Source of the DNA: Patiria pectinifera
Lineage: Eukaryota > Echinodermata > Asteroidea > Valvatida > Asterinidae
Reading direction: 5' to 3'
Length of the DNA: 64,000 nt
NCBI GenBank assembly: GCA_029964075.1
Contig: CM057140.1
Span: 5,970,643 to 6,034,642, forward strand
A model generated the notes under the pieces. The model saw nothing but the letters and a program-made list of their open reading frames with translations. It was not told where the DNA came from and did not search any database. Shown piece by piece: positions 12,571-23,445 of the stretch. The position numbers and the translations under genes are program-made. Numbering within the stretch: position 1 is the first letter of the stretch; the number at the start of each line of letters is the position of its first letter.

Positions 12571-13611
12571 TAATTTAGTATGCGACCCACTGAGCCTGAA
12601 GGATTGAGAGTCACTGCGATCACTTCCGAGATCATTTCAAGCTTGTTTTTGAGATCCTCCATCGGCCTATTGGAGCCCTGGTGGGCTTTGGAAGTGGTGA
12701 AAAGTACAGTGACACTAGTCTATAACATCTACTCCGATCTTGGTCCAACAAAGTCCTTGGCACCACACCTCTTCCAAAGCATAACATGGTGCGACACGAC
12801 TTGCTTCGCCATGTCATGCAGAGCAAGGGGTGTGGTGCAGCTGCAGGTGTCAAAGGGCCAGACATCGCTTTTCCACTACTGGAAGTAGCTTGTCGGAGGC
12901 ATCCCAGCTACCTGCCGTGCTGTTTGAACATATAAAGCAACCGCTACTGCAGGCCACCTCTGTCCAGCAGGAAATGCCTGACTTCATGGAGGCGGGGCTG
13001 GCACAAAGATGGCACCAGTACATTGCGATCACTATGGACCACACTCTCAATGATGCTTCAGTGGCATGCGCCATTCTCTTGCACCGCGACTGTCTCATGC
13101 AAGGGAAGGTAGAAATGCAATCACACTGGGTTTCTATATGCATGTACCTATACAAATTATTGAGAAATGTGCATAATTGGACGGTGGTGATGACCAGTAC
13201 ATTATTCATTTCTGGCCGAGCATCATAGAGGGCGGGTCAAAACGTATATGTGGTAATATCATCAATAACTGGTTCATGTGCATATTGTAAATAAACAGCT
13301 CCATTCAAACGCAAACAGCGGCATATAGCATTTTGTCATTGCAGATATCATCTTCAAATATTTTAATAAAAATAATTCAAACAGTAATCTTTATTGAAAA
13401 GTCTAATCCCTAATGACCTTTAAGACAAATTGTGACCTACAATCTTTAATAAAGCAGCAATAGATTCAGATTCTCCAACCCTGAAAACCCCTGTAAAATG
13501 GTATTATTAATGGTTTTAGCTCGTTTAGTTTTAACCTGTGACTGACCACAATAAACTTGGCTATCGCCTATCGGCCATATTGGATTTTTTCCAATATGGT
13601 GGCCCCCTACC

Positions 13612-13950
13612 CATGATGGTCCGCTACCCACTGGTCAAGCTCAGGATCGTCGTCTTCCTCTCTTCCGAACCCAAGAAGGTGGTCTACGGGTAATCTTGGT
13701 TCCCGTCCGAAGAAGAGATAGTAGGGGGAGTAACCTGTTGAGGAGTGGGGTGTCGCGTTGTATGCGTAGATCAGCTCTGGGAGATGTTCTGGCCATCTGC
13801 GCTTCTGGTCCGGGGGCAGCGTGCTTAAGCGATCGTGCATGGTACGATTAAAACGCTCGCACTGCCCATTTCCTTCGGGGTGGTAAGGCGTCGTTCGGCT
13901 CTTGGTGACCCCGTACATCTCACAGAGTTCCCTGGGGCATCCGTCTTGCA
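13612..13950 (-). pseudogene. Retrotransposon integrase fragment, Ty3/Gypsy-like (copy 1)
   Basis: An open stretch of about 112 codons. It contains the integrase-core phrase [19 protein letters not shown], then a [24 protein letters not shown] type block and [11 protein letters not shown], all typical of the C-terminal half of the Gypsy integrase core (the final catalytic Glu region). There is no reverse transcriptase, RNase H, N-terminal zinc-binding region or LTR around it. It interrupts the right arm of the foldback element, so it was inserted or captured there. The start codon is not meaningful. Confidence 0.85.
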
Positions 13951-14399
13951 TCAAATTATTGAAATAACCTCAGATTCAGATTTTTTGACACCGAAAACCC
14001 CTCCAAAGTTGTATTACACATGATTCTAGCTAATTTAGTTTTTTAACAGCGGTGTGTGGCGGCCATTTCGGATTTTGCCAATATGGCGGTCCCTTGGGCG
14101 TCTGTCTTACCGCAAATCATTAAAATAACATCAGATTCAGATTGCTCGACCCCGAAAATACCCGAAAAGTATCCTAGAAAAAGGTATTATTTATGATTCT
14201 AGCTCGTTTAGTTTGATTGACCTCTGACCCGGTTGGCGGTCATATTGGATTTTGCCAATTTGGCGGCCCCGTGGGCCGCCTGTCTTGGCGCCCGTCAAAA
14301 ATAAAAATAGTATGGTATGGACGACATCTGTGCCGAATTTGCTGCTTTTGGAAGAATCTGAACCAAACAGCCCCTATAACGCCCTAACATCCCTGACTA

Positions 14400-14655
14400 T
14401 TTGTAATGTGTGCATTTTGTTCGTTTGAAGCAACAAATATGCCAAAAATCGAAAAAATGGGTGCTGAACAACCAACCTGATGAAGGTTCAGCTCAGCTTC
14501 AGCTGTATATTTTGAGAAAAACAACATTCTACGATCTCGATTTCAAATCAAAAGTTGCTGAATCTTGTTTTGATTTGGGCCTGAATTCAGCATCTAAGGC
14601 ACGTTCTCACTGAACCAATTGCAGCTACGCGATGTCGCACACCGATCCGACAAAG
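14400..14655 (+). repeat. Dispersed repeat R2, left part (copy 1)
   Basis: Matches the reverse complement of 47130-47375 in block order: the GTTTGAAGCAACA block, CCTGATGAAG, ACGATCTCG, ATTCAGCAT, GTTCTCA, ATTGCAGCTAC, CGACAAAG. The right part continues at 19622, on the far side of a 5-kb insertion. Family unknown. Confidence 0.6.
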
Positions 14656-15041
14656 TAGGGACCATTAGAAAACGATGCAGATACGGGATGCTTGTGTAGC
14701 TCGGAAAAATTGTGGATGACGTCATCAGTTTGTGCGGTAAATTTCAACGCACTTGCACGGCGTTTCTGCATCGCACGTCAAAATGGTAAGTTCACGTATG
14801 GATTTTCCTCGATAAATCACGGCAAAAATACTTATCTTATGAACTCCCAAATTTTACAACTTTCAGTTATAGTGTGCAGATAATGTTACCAGTTATATTA
14901 AAAGAAGAATTACGAAGATGTGATGGGGATTTTATTATATTATTGAGCCTTTACTTTTCAGCTAAAAAAATCAGCGAAAGTTTATTTTGTTTAACCATGG
15001 AGGTATGGTTTAACGTTGCGTCCTTATCGTGATAAAATATA

Positions 15042-15494
15042 GGCGATCTTGAAGTGTAGGGCCCAGTCCTAGTATAAGGGAACAAAATCCACTTTAAAAT
15101 TATTAGACCTACCAAACTAGTTGGCAACATTCTCAATAAGCAGGTATGACATAGATTAAGGGCAGGGTTTTGATTTTTTGAGGGAAATTTGGGGGTAAAA
15201 TGACGATGACCTGATGACAGCGCGGCGACAACAGTACACGCGACACGAAAATAAAGATGGCGATCACCGCACAATGTACCGTGAGCACGCATGGCGCGCT
15301 GAATCGCAAGGCAAAAACCGCGCAGGAAAATCGTGATTTCTACCCCAAGAATCTTTTCAAAATTGCAAAATGGGTGTCATTAGAATTGAGAAAAGTCTGC
15401 TTTTGATTGTAAAGGTGATTTTTGAGCAATAAAAAAATATTTTTGACCCTTATTTGATCAAAACAAAACAGGGGCCCTACACTTCATGATCGCC
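15042..15494. mobile_element. 453-bp inverted-repeat element (copy 1)
   Basis: The left end GGCGATCTTGAAGTGTAGGG and the right end are reverse complements across 23 bp with one mismatch. No clear target duplication. The same element is at about 28238-28690 in copy 2. Confidence 0.55.
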
Positions 15495-15894
15495 GTGTTT
15501 GATAGCTCCATGGTGATGATATAACTAACCAGCATGGCCTGCTTGTGCTTCGTCGTGAACTATAAATTATGGTTAACTCTGTGTGTGAAAAAAACCCACA
15601 TATATCTGAAGTGCCTGTGTAAGCTCATGTTGCAAAGGCAAAGGGCTTCTGTCACTAAAGTAAAATATAGGCCCCCTATTTAAAAATAAAATAAAATGCG
15701 AATGTGTATTGTAGGGCCCCTGTTTGTCTGGACATGCTGAAGTCAAATTATTTGTAAAAAAAATGTTGCAACCTGACGGTCACTTCCGCGATTTGCAACT
15801 TATACACACCTACATCATGTAGGTAGTAGTATGTATTATTTGACAAGTGGCTGGGATAAACTATGTCATGTATGTGGCAGTAGGCTAACTCAAC

Positions 15895-16085
15895 TTATTT
15901 CCAGTTGGGTCTGTTGGCATGGTAGAGGATATGGAAGGAAATTCCAAGTTTAGTGGTGGGAGGAAAACCCCGGAATGACATTCTAGGGAAAACCCGTGGA
16001 ATCAAGCAGGGACTGAATACCCTGATCCACATAATGCCCAGTTGGGATTCGAATCTGGGACACAACCTACAACCTCATTCTTCAT
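15895..16085 (-). repeat. tRNA-derived SINE-like fragment (copy 1)
   Basis: On the minus strand a B-box-like AGATTCGAATCCC is followed by GGGTTTTCC-type blocks. These features suggest a tRNA-derived SINE, but no clear A box or A-rich tail is seen. Also present at about 29110-29295. Confidence 0.35.
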
Positions 16086-16338
16086 GAAGGTAAAATAAGT
16101 TTATTTGGGTAACGAATATTTCTAATAACTTCTCTATGTACAATTGAATTGTAGTGTTTGTTTAGTGTGTCGTCAATCCAGAGGGTGTATGGATGGCCGA
16201 AAAGAATTAAATGAAAACTAAATCAGTGAATAAATATCCATTTAGATCAATTAATCAATTAGTTAATAATTAATTGGACAAGGAGGCTTGTTTTAATGTT
16301 TGTTTAACCATGGAGATAGGAATACCTCCATGGTTTAA

Positions 16339-16794
16339 CCCTAAAGGGGCCGGGGGCGGAATCCGCCCACCCCCTCAACATTTTCCGTGATAGCCTCTAA
16401 AAAATTTTTTTCGCGACCCGAGTTGTTATGACTTTTTAGCCTCGAGCTTTGCGCATCTTTTGATACCAAAAACATAAAAATCGGACCCCGGGTTGCCGCG
16501 TAGCGAAAAATTTTCCGGCGCTACGCGCCGTGAAACCCGAATTTTCGCATATACGTCGTGTACACAGAGCAGAATTGCCATTCGTACATATGAATAATTA
16601 ATTAGCCATAATTCCAAAACCCTTTGACCTATAGTCATGAAATTTCTTGGGTATGTTCATGAAGAGTTGCTGTATGCATGTACCAAGTTTCAAAATATTT
16701 CATCACTCAATGGCCGAGATCTTAGGGGGGGGGCAGAATCCGCCCCTCCACCCCCAGGCTGAGAGATGGTCAAAATAACCCGGCCCCTTTAGGG
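16339..16794. mobile_element. 456-bp non-autonomous piggyBac-type element, copy 1 only
   Basis: Terminal inverted repeats CCCTAAAGGGGCCGG / CCGGCCCCTTTAGGG flanked on both sides by TTAA (16335-16338, 16795-16798). The matching site in copy 2 (29546-29549) is a single unoccupied TTAA with otherwise identical flanks. TTAA duplication with ends beginning CCC is the piggyBac pattern. It has no transposase, so it must have been mobilised in trans. A diverged relative is at 37271. Confidence 0.92.
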
Positions 16795-17064
16795 TTAACT
16801 ATGTGCATTTTAGCAAGAATCTTAATTGGCTCCTTTATGATGTTGTGTCTCTATTCAAAACTCTGTGGCTAGTATTGTTTTAAGATAAATCATATATTGC
16901 ATGCTGTGGTCCTTATGGCATTCACCCAAATTACTTTTTTTCCATTACTTGAAAGGTTGAGGCAAGGAAGAAGAAATGCTGGTGCTGAAAGAGTGGCTAG
17001 TGTTCCACAGGCCAGATAATGGACCGACATACGTCAGGTGTAAGCAAAGAAATGGCTACAGGTA

Positions 17065-17112
17065 AAGCTAAGACTTTTGACTACTTAGAGTCAAAAGTCT
17101 TAGCTTTTAGAA
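17065..17112. repeat. Palindromic block AAGCTAAGACTTTTGACT
   Basis: The arms AAAAGCTAAGACTTTTGACT and reverse complement are separated by a few bases in copy 1. In copy 2 (29818-29880) the spacer is longer and contains AGTCAGTTTTAAACTAACC, so the loop was shortened in one copy. Confidence 0.8.
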
Positions 17113-17612
17113 TACCTATAATTCTGTTGTGAACTGCCGAACAATTCTGTGCCAGACTGTAAAATTGTTATATCCTGATTCCATGTCTGAATATTACTGC
17201 ACATACAGAATGCTTTGTGTTCCTTGAAAATGTATTTAGAAAAAGTAGGACCAGAAATGTGTTGGGTTGGGAGGCTGTCTCTCCCAGCATATGGGACTAC
17301 ATGTGGCATAATTATGTTAAACAATGTAATGAACATGATGCCAGGTTGAATGAATCAGTTCAAAAAGACAGTGAGGAGTGCCAGAAACAACAATAGGCCA
17401 CAAATATACAACTCTATGAATGTTCCCTCACGACTCAAAATGTTAAATTGCAATATTGCATGGCAAAAAAAATGTTTCTGGTATTTACAGTACGAGATCT
17501 TGAGCAGATTATATTTTATATTTTTATTGCTCTTTTACTGCAACACATGCCAAAAATAGCTGAAGTGTTATGGTTATTAGTCAGGTTGAAACTAGGAGCA
17601 AAATCGCTGTAA

Positions 17613-17774
17613 GCAGCCAAGTTGATCAGAGTAGCCGGAGGACCACCGACAAGAGACTGGATGGCTGTTAGAAAGGAATGGAATGATTTGAAGGTCCAGA
17701 CTCAGGCTGCAGGCAATCCAAGAACTCAAACTGGTTTTCTTCTGCCTGACAATAAACAGGATTTTCTTAATTAG
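17613..17774 (+). CDS. Possible Myb/SANT (MADF)-like exon in the 5-kb transposon (copy 1)
   Basis: A 53-codon frame ending at TAG reads RVAGGPPTRDWMAVRKEWND and then LKVQTQAAGNPRTQTGF. The pattern R-x-W-x-x-V-R-K-x-W-x-D-L-K followed by a Thr-Gly segment resembles the last helix of Myb/SANT-like DNA-binding domains encoded by Harbinger-class transposons and zeste-like proteins. The N-terminal helices are not visible in frame, so it may be one exon of a split gene or a relic. Copy 2 (30388-30545) has M-T-V-R and NDSKV changes. Confidence 0.3.
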   Translation, partial: AAKLIRVAGGPPTRDWMAVRKEWNDLKVQTQAAGNPRTQTGFLLPDNKQDFLN

Positions 17775-18094
17775 GCTTTGATGAAATGTGGTGATTAAAT
17801 GTCAGCGCCATATGTTTTCATGTCTTTTAGGTTCGTGACTCTTACAAGAAGGTTTGAAATCACTTAGTGAAAAAAAAATCATCTTTCTTTTTGTTGTAAT
17901 TGTGTTGACCTCTACAAATAAATTGTACGTTTGGTCAACTGTTACTCAATAGAGACCCATGCCTTTCTCCAGAAATCCATCTCATTTCCTATTCTGAACT
18001 TGTCTCTTACCAGGATAGGAGGATCCATACCAGCATAGGAAACATTTGAACTAGTCATAGATGCCTTGGCACTGCAGACGGGTCTCTTTTGCAG

Positions 18095-20158
18095 TTAGTT
18101 GGTGACAAAGAAGTTGCATGTAGGCCTATTGACTTATTGGACACCTTGTGCGTTACTTTAATGTACAAGAAAGTTATTTTATCGAGGCTACAAAATAAGA
18201 ACTCGAAGTGGAGGAGGAGCTGTTGCAAATTGAGAAGTCCAAGTTGCACTAATGAAACCAAATTGGGCTGTTCAGAAAGACATCTTGGAGTGTCTTCCAT
18301 CTATGCAAATTAACTTGGTCTTTATTTATTTAAATGAATAACTTAAATTTACGAACAAAATCAAAGACATTGAATGGAATTGGAGTAATATTTCAAGTGG
18401 CAAACATGTTTCAAACAATAATTGTCCCTGCACATTTGTACATTTAATGTTAATTTCTTCATTAAAAGTTTGTTCATTTTCAAAAGGGACTTTTCATTTG
18501 AAAAGATGGGTGTGGAAGTTGTGTTTACATTGGGCATTATGGGCCTTATTCATGAGTCGGCCATATTGCATTGAAAGTTAGGTAAAATCTTAATTTTTGG
18601 AACTTGCGAAGAGAAATGAAAGCAACTTAATGTATAATAAAATTGCAGTCTGCTTCAATGAATAATTTAGAATTTGTAATTAAACATTCCCCTATATTTA
18701 AAGTCATATTTTGTGCTTGCATAATTAGTCTGGCGCCATCCTATTCAACTGTTAACAATTGATGAAATACATTCAAGGAACTCGACAAAAATTGCCAACT
18801 CGTGAATAAGGCCCACATTGTCTGCAAAACTCAAATTCGGCAACATTTTACCAAAAATCAAGTACCTGTAAGTCTATGAAATGTTTATTTAAAAAATTCC
18901 TTTTTTGCATCAGTTAAGTTCAATGAGAATTGAAGTGTTGTCTTCGTGAAATATAGATGTCATTGTATTTTTAGATGTGTAGATTATGTTCATGTTTTAA
19001 AGAATAAAATTGCAGAGGTCTCATCCATACACGAGTTCAAACTTTCACTGAAATGTGATGAATTATTTTGGCCCCTGGCAGCGCCCCCGTGAAGTGTTTC
19101 AGTAGCATCATTTTCACCTTCATTGTCATCCTGTGCATCAAAATAGTTTTTCCTGTCCCTAAAGACTCTCTCCCTTTGCAAAGCACAAGGATTCTGCATC
19201 AAAAGCAGCAGAGAACTCATGATAATTAAGTCGCAGCGATTTTACTCACTCTGGCAGAATGTTAATTTTTAAAACATTTTCCCCACCAAAAATTACATTT
19301 AAGATTGATTGTTTTACTGCTTCAATTGATTCGGATCAAGGGTAAAGTTAAGTTTGATTCGGACTAAAATTTCTTTTTGCAAGCGACATAAGTTTAATTG
19401 TAAATTTCAGGGTTTGCTTTGGAGATAAGATTGATTTTGGCAGGATAAGATTATTCGGAAAGTTTTATGAAACGTACCACAGCTGTTCGTTATCAACGTA
19501 TGTCGTTCTTCACAAAAATCTAATCCTCTCAGCAACGATGCACGTACGCGATACGCAAACGTCGCATGACGTCATTATACGCACACGCATCCCGTACCTG
19601 CACGGTTTCTAATGGTCCCTATTATAGCAACCACGCGCGCGTGAGCGTCGTGTCAACGCTTGCGCGCGCTTCGCCGAATAAAACAAAAAACTATCTACAA
19701 ACGGAAATTTCCAACGGTGCTTCCTTAAGACGCAGCGTTGGAATGGCCTTCTTTCGTTGATTTCTTCAAAATGGCCAGATTTCTTCAGCTTGCCAGAAAG
19801 AATAACTTCACAGGCAGTTTAGTCCCATTACTATTCTTCAACCAAGTATGTTTTTCAACAATAATTACGTCAGGTATTTTTTGGATAGCCGCAAATGGTG
19901 GACTCTGGCTTTAAACCTTTTCCTAAAGCAATTATTTCGGTTTGCGATAGTGTTGCTTCGGATAGGTTGGTTATAAAGGATTGACATTGTTCTGCTAGTT
20001 AGCGCAAATGATTGTAGTTGGCTTGTTTGGTTTTCGATTTGCGTTTGTTGGAGAAATGGTTAGATTTCAGTTGACTTATAGTGATCTCTCAGTTTCTTTG
20101 TTGAGTTTTCTTCTTGCCATGGTAGTTGTAGGGTTTTTGGTTTGATTATAACGGATAA
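18095..20158. other. Spacer between copy 1 and copy 2
   Basis: Holds the right end of the 5-kb transposon (to 19619) and the right part of repeat R2 (19622 to about 19740, with GTCGTGTCAACGCTTGCG and CTTCGCCGAATAAA). The remaining 400 bp shows nothing I can identify. Confidence 0.55.
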
Positions 20159-20964
20159 TCTCAAGTAACAGAAAATAAACTCGCATTGTGTGCGTCAACG
20201 GCGTTGCGTTCGTCACGTCTAACGCGCAATTTGTACCTTTCCTCCAGCACGTGACCCTCCAGGCAAGGCCGTGCGTATGCACGCGCTGCCGATCTAGTCT
20301 GTTTATTCTATATCTATGGGTGTACGTGCGTCACACACAAGGAACGGTGCGCGTCAACCAGCGAAATGTCCCGCCCATGGGGCGTCGTTGCTATAGGTGA
20401 AAGGACGCCCTCTTTTGGTAGCGCACGGAGCAAACAACCGCAGATAGGGCGCGATCTGAACATTACGATTGTCTAAAAAACAGCATATGGTCACCAAAAA
20501 AAAAAAAATCCAAAGGTTAGGTCGAAAATCTTATCTGATTTCCCGCGCAATGTGTACACAATAGTCGCGAATGTCCTTGTTTACGCACCATGTTATTTTT
20601 TTTTTCAAATGGAATCGATGAATTGAAAGGATTTTACAGAAAGTATTTCAGTTTTCGATCTGTCGTATACTTGCAACCTCAAATCTTCGAGTTTGTAAAG
20701 CATAACAAATAACATTGTATACGATTAGAAACGTTATTTCCCCCTCTACAAAATAAACTAAACTTGTGAGGCAAATATGAAGAATGTTGCACAGATTATT
20801 TTTAACACATTAATCATGTGACTGCAGACGCAGAGCTCATCGGAGAGTCTAGTTTAAGAATTTCAGGTAATGAATAATGAAAGGTTTGCGGAAACACCAT
20901 GTTCGAATAATTTATCAACTAAGAGAATGGTTGTGAAAAGAACCAGAGGTATAAATAAACTCGA

Positions 20965-21140
20965 CGTTCCGGTCAGTACACTCTGACCGGAATGAAGGAG
21001 AGTGCCTAAACTCTAAGAAAGCAAAAGTGAAATCGATCCAAGTAGCTGGGATCCTAGAGCAAGCTAGGTGCCCACTGAAGTGGAACAGTGGGGTTACCGT
21101 CTCAGTGGGGGAAGAGCCTAGGGTATAGGAGACCCATCAG
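20965..21140. other. Hairpin-rich block, copy 2
   Basis: Same three hairpins as at 5660-5885, with stems preserved and a TACACT loop in the first. It lacks the roughly 30-base insertion seen in copy 1 before the CCAAGTAGCTGGG phrase. Confidence 0.4.
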
Positions 21141-21977
21141 TCTAATATTGTTGTAAGATTTTTTTTGACAATATTCTGTATTAAACCGACCATAATTAAT
21201 GCTTTAATATATTAGAGATTTTATTTGTGAGAAGATCCTTCACTTTCGATATACAGACACCAACCATGCTGTATGAATTTGATATTTCTATTCATTTCTG
21301 TAAGCTACATAGTTATTCATATTGTTTCCAAATTTGATTTCATATCACCAAGCAAAATCAGTTCAGAAATTATTCAGCTAAAGATATGCTTGACACTGGT
21401 TTATCAGAACCAGACAAGTCTAAAAAGCTTGTACCTATGCATGTATTTTTTTTATTGAATTGTATATCAAAAACACCCATTGTCTTCCAATTGCTACCGC
21501 TAGCCCGAGATCATTGATTTGCATAGTTCAAGTATGCGTTTTCATTTTTCCATAAATGGTTTTTTTTGTGGTTTTTCGTATCTGGCAGTCAAAACAGCAG
21601 TGGGTTGCAATGTGGTACTCAAAGAGTCTACGAATACACACAATAGACAGAACAATCTCTAAAAAGGAATATTTCAGTGCTGATTATTATTCACCTTTGC
21701 GAAAAAAATAAAAACATAAAAATGGCTACTCCAACGGACAGACTCTTATACTTCCACAGCCTTGAATATTGCATTTGAATGTTTTTTGTGTGTTTTTTTT
21801 TTGGGGGGGGAGTGTTGTACAAATGTACATTCCGCTTACAAGAAGCTCGTTTTCAGTGTTTGATTACATGTGTATTAATGATTTTGAAAGAGACACTTAG
21901 CGTCTAGACCGCCTCCCATGCTGTAATAATGATTAATAAGTAACCCAATTAACCTTATATCCAGTGTAGAATTGGAT

Positions 21978-22170
21978 TTTTGTCTGGTGACTCACAGGGT
22001 AAAAGTGCTTTTCATGCGCATGAGCGAAGCGAAGTATCATGAAGCTGCATGTATTTCAACCTTGCTCCATGACTGTACACACGCGGCGGTACGCCGGTGT
22101 TGCCTATAGACCGTCTGGTTTCAAGTATGGTTGCGTTTACACTGCAGTGTACATCGATTTTAAATCTCAA
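21978..22170 (-). pseudogene. Decayed LRR first-exon region (type A, copy 2)
   Basis: Equivalent to 6740-6930. A substitution converts the fifth codon after the ATG to TGA (M-E-Q-G-stop), so even the short frame kept in copy 1 is lost. Confidence 0.6.
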
Positions 22171-22887
22171 TTTCCTTGCCACATAGGCCATCAGCCTCGG
22201 TCCAAAATTTTGGCCACTGGTATCGAATGAGGGGAATAATCGTCAAAGCGATTTTTGGCAAGGTATACACCTCCGGAGTTGGAAAATATGTGATAGCATT
22301 GCAGCGGTGACAGCTTTTTGGGTATTTTTACCCTTTTTCTCAAAATGTCCATCAAAATGCTTGTTACCACTCTTGGGGCGGTACACCTTGCGCATGCTTA
22401 CTATAATCATTTATGATTACATATGAACACAAAACAAATGAAAAAGCTTATTTCTAGAAATTAAAAAAAACCAAGGACAAACAGTAAATATAAGTTTCAA
22501 TTTTAACTTCAAAATATAAATTATACATAAATAAACAAATACGAATTAAAAATAAAGGAAACTAGAATTATAATTATTAAAATGAACTAAAATGTGAGAG
22601 AGTGTACATTTAACTGTACATTCTTGTGTACAGTTGACTGAACATTCTCAAACATAATCGACACTCTACTGAATAGAGTGACGTCACAAGAGACATTTAA
22701 TTGGGGCAAGAGCACCGTAAGGGAGGGGGATCGAGAATGGGGAGGCCAAGCGATGATCCCCTACCCGTAGCGCTGCCTCTGTCGGTCTGTTAGTCAGTCG
22801 GGGAGTCAGTCAGTCAGTCAGTCAGCAAATTAGGTTAGTATAAAAAGAACGTTGTATGTGGTCAACAATAAAAACTGTTTCACTTAC

Positions 22888-23084
22888 AGTACTTTGGTGT
22901 CGTTTGGTATCCCCTTCGGTAACTCCATCAGACCTCTATCACTGCAGTCAACTATGCGAAGCCCATGGTCGCTACACTCACACACCTTACACACTTCCTT
23001 GCTTGCATGAACCGTCAAAATAAGAGTTGCACAGTGCAACATCGCCAAACCTAAAATGAACTTCATGTACCAACCCCGCTCCAT
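22888..23084 (-). CDS. First coding exon of an LRR protein (type B, copy 2), orphan
   Basis: Same 197-nt length, signal peptide and CT|GTAAGT phase-2 donor as the exon at 9737-9933. The only protein differences I see are in the cysteine cluster region: A-C-E-V-C-E-C in copy 1 is V-C-K-V-C-E-C here, both from single-base changes, while the rest is identical. All cap cysteines are kept. No downstream LRR exon is recognised in copy 2. Confidence 0.75.
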
Positions 23085-23405
23085 GCCTGTATATACACCG
23101 GGTGTTGCACAGACCGTCTGGTTTCAAGTATGGTTGGGTTTAGATTGCAGTGTGCTTTCGATATTAAATCTCGATTTATTTTCCTAACAGAGTTAAATCA
23201 ACTCCTGTTTCAATTGAAACTCGGAAGTAACAATCTGAGCTCATTCCTTCCAGGTCTAAAGAGATATGTACGTAGTTAACTAGCATGAATACCCTGTGGA
23301 AATTTCCAATATTTATTTTTAGTCCCATGACAACATTGTCACATGAGGTTGATCTGCAAATGATCAACAGACCTGCAAATGATTAAACGCGGACGTGCGT
23401 TGAAA

Positions 23406-23445
23406 AATTAACAGCGCCAACTCCAAGGAGTTGGCGCTGTTAATT
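23406..23445. repeat. Perfect hairpin, 19-bp stem and 2-nt loop (copy 2)
   Basis: Identical to 10255-10294. Confidence 0.95.

Larger units (their letters stand above)
10920..14368. mobile_element. Foldback-type element with long, internally repeated inverted arms (copy 1)
   Basis: Left arm about 10920-11470, right arm about 13440-14368. Both begin with TTTTGGTTCAGATTCTTCC in opposite orientation. Each arm is built from sub-repeats of roughly 160-200 bp, each carrying a GCCGCCATATTGG...CCAATATGGCGGC palindrome and ending in a phrase like TTTTCGGGGTCGAGCAATCTG. Long inverted arms made of sub-repeats are typical of foldback elements. The interior (11470-13440) has decayed protein traces, and the right arm is interrupted by an integrase fragment. 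Target-site duplications were not found. Superfamily not assigned. Confidence 0.65.
14658..19619. mobile_element. About 5-kb inverted-repeat DNA transposon inserted in R2
   Basis: The left end GGGACCATTAGAAA and the reverse complement of the right end are homologous for about 70 bp (including TACGGGATGC and TGACGTCAT). Both ends abut the dinucleotide TA (14656-14657, 19620-19621), and the R2 repeat continues on both sides. The interior holds a Myb/SANT-like open frame, a TTAA-flanked element, a smaller inverted-repeat element and a SINE-like piece. No complete transposase is visible. The right breakpoint of duplication copy 1 (18094) falls inside it. Confidence 0.65.

Noticed and set aside
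12830-13228. Overlapping frames on both strands inside the foldback element (also at 26045-26423)
   Set aside because: Both copies keep both frames open because the duplication is recent. I could not assign either to a family, and the surrounding coding traces are broken.
19783-19847. Short LRR-like reading (LARKNNFTGSL) between splice-like sites
   Set aside because: Single isolated motif, wrong strand relative to the nearby orphan exons, phase not matching the LRR gene.
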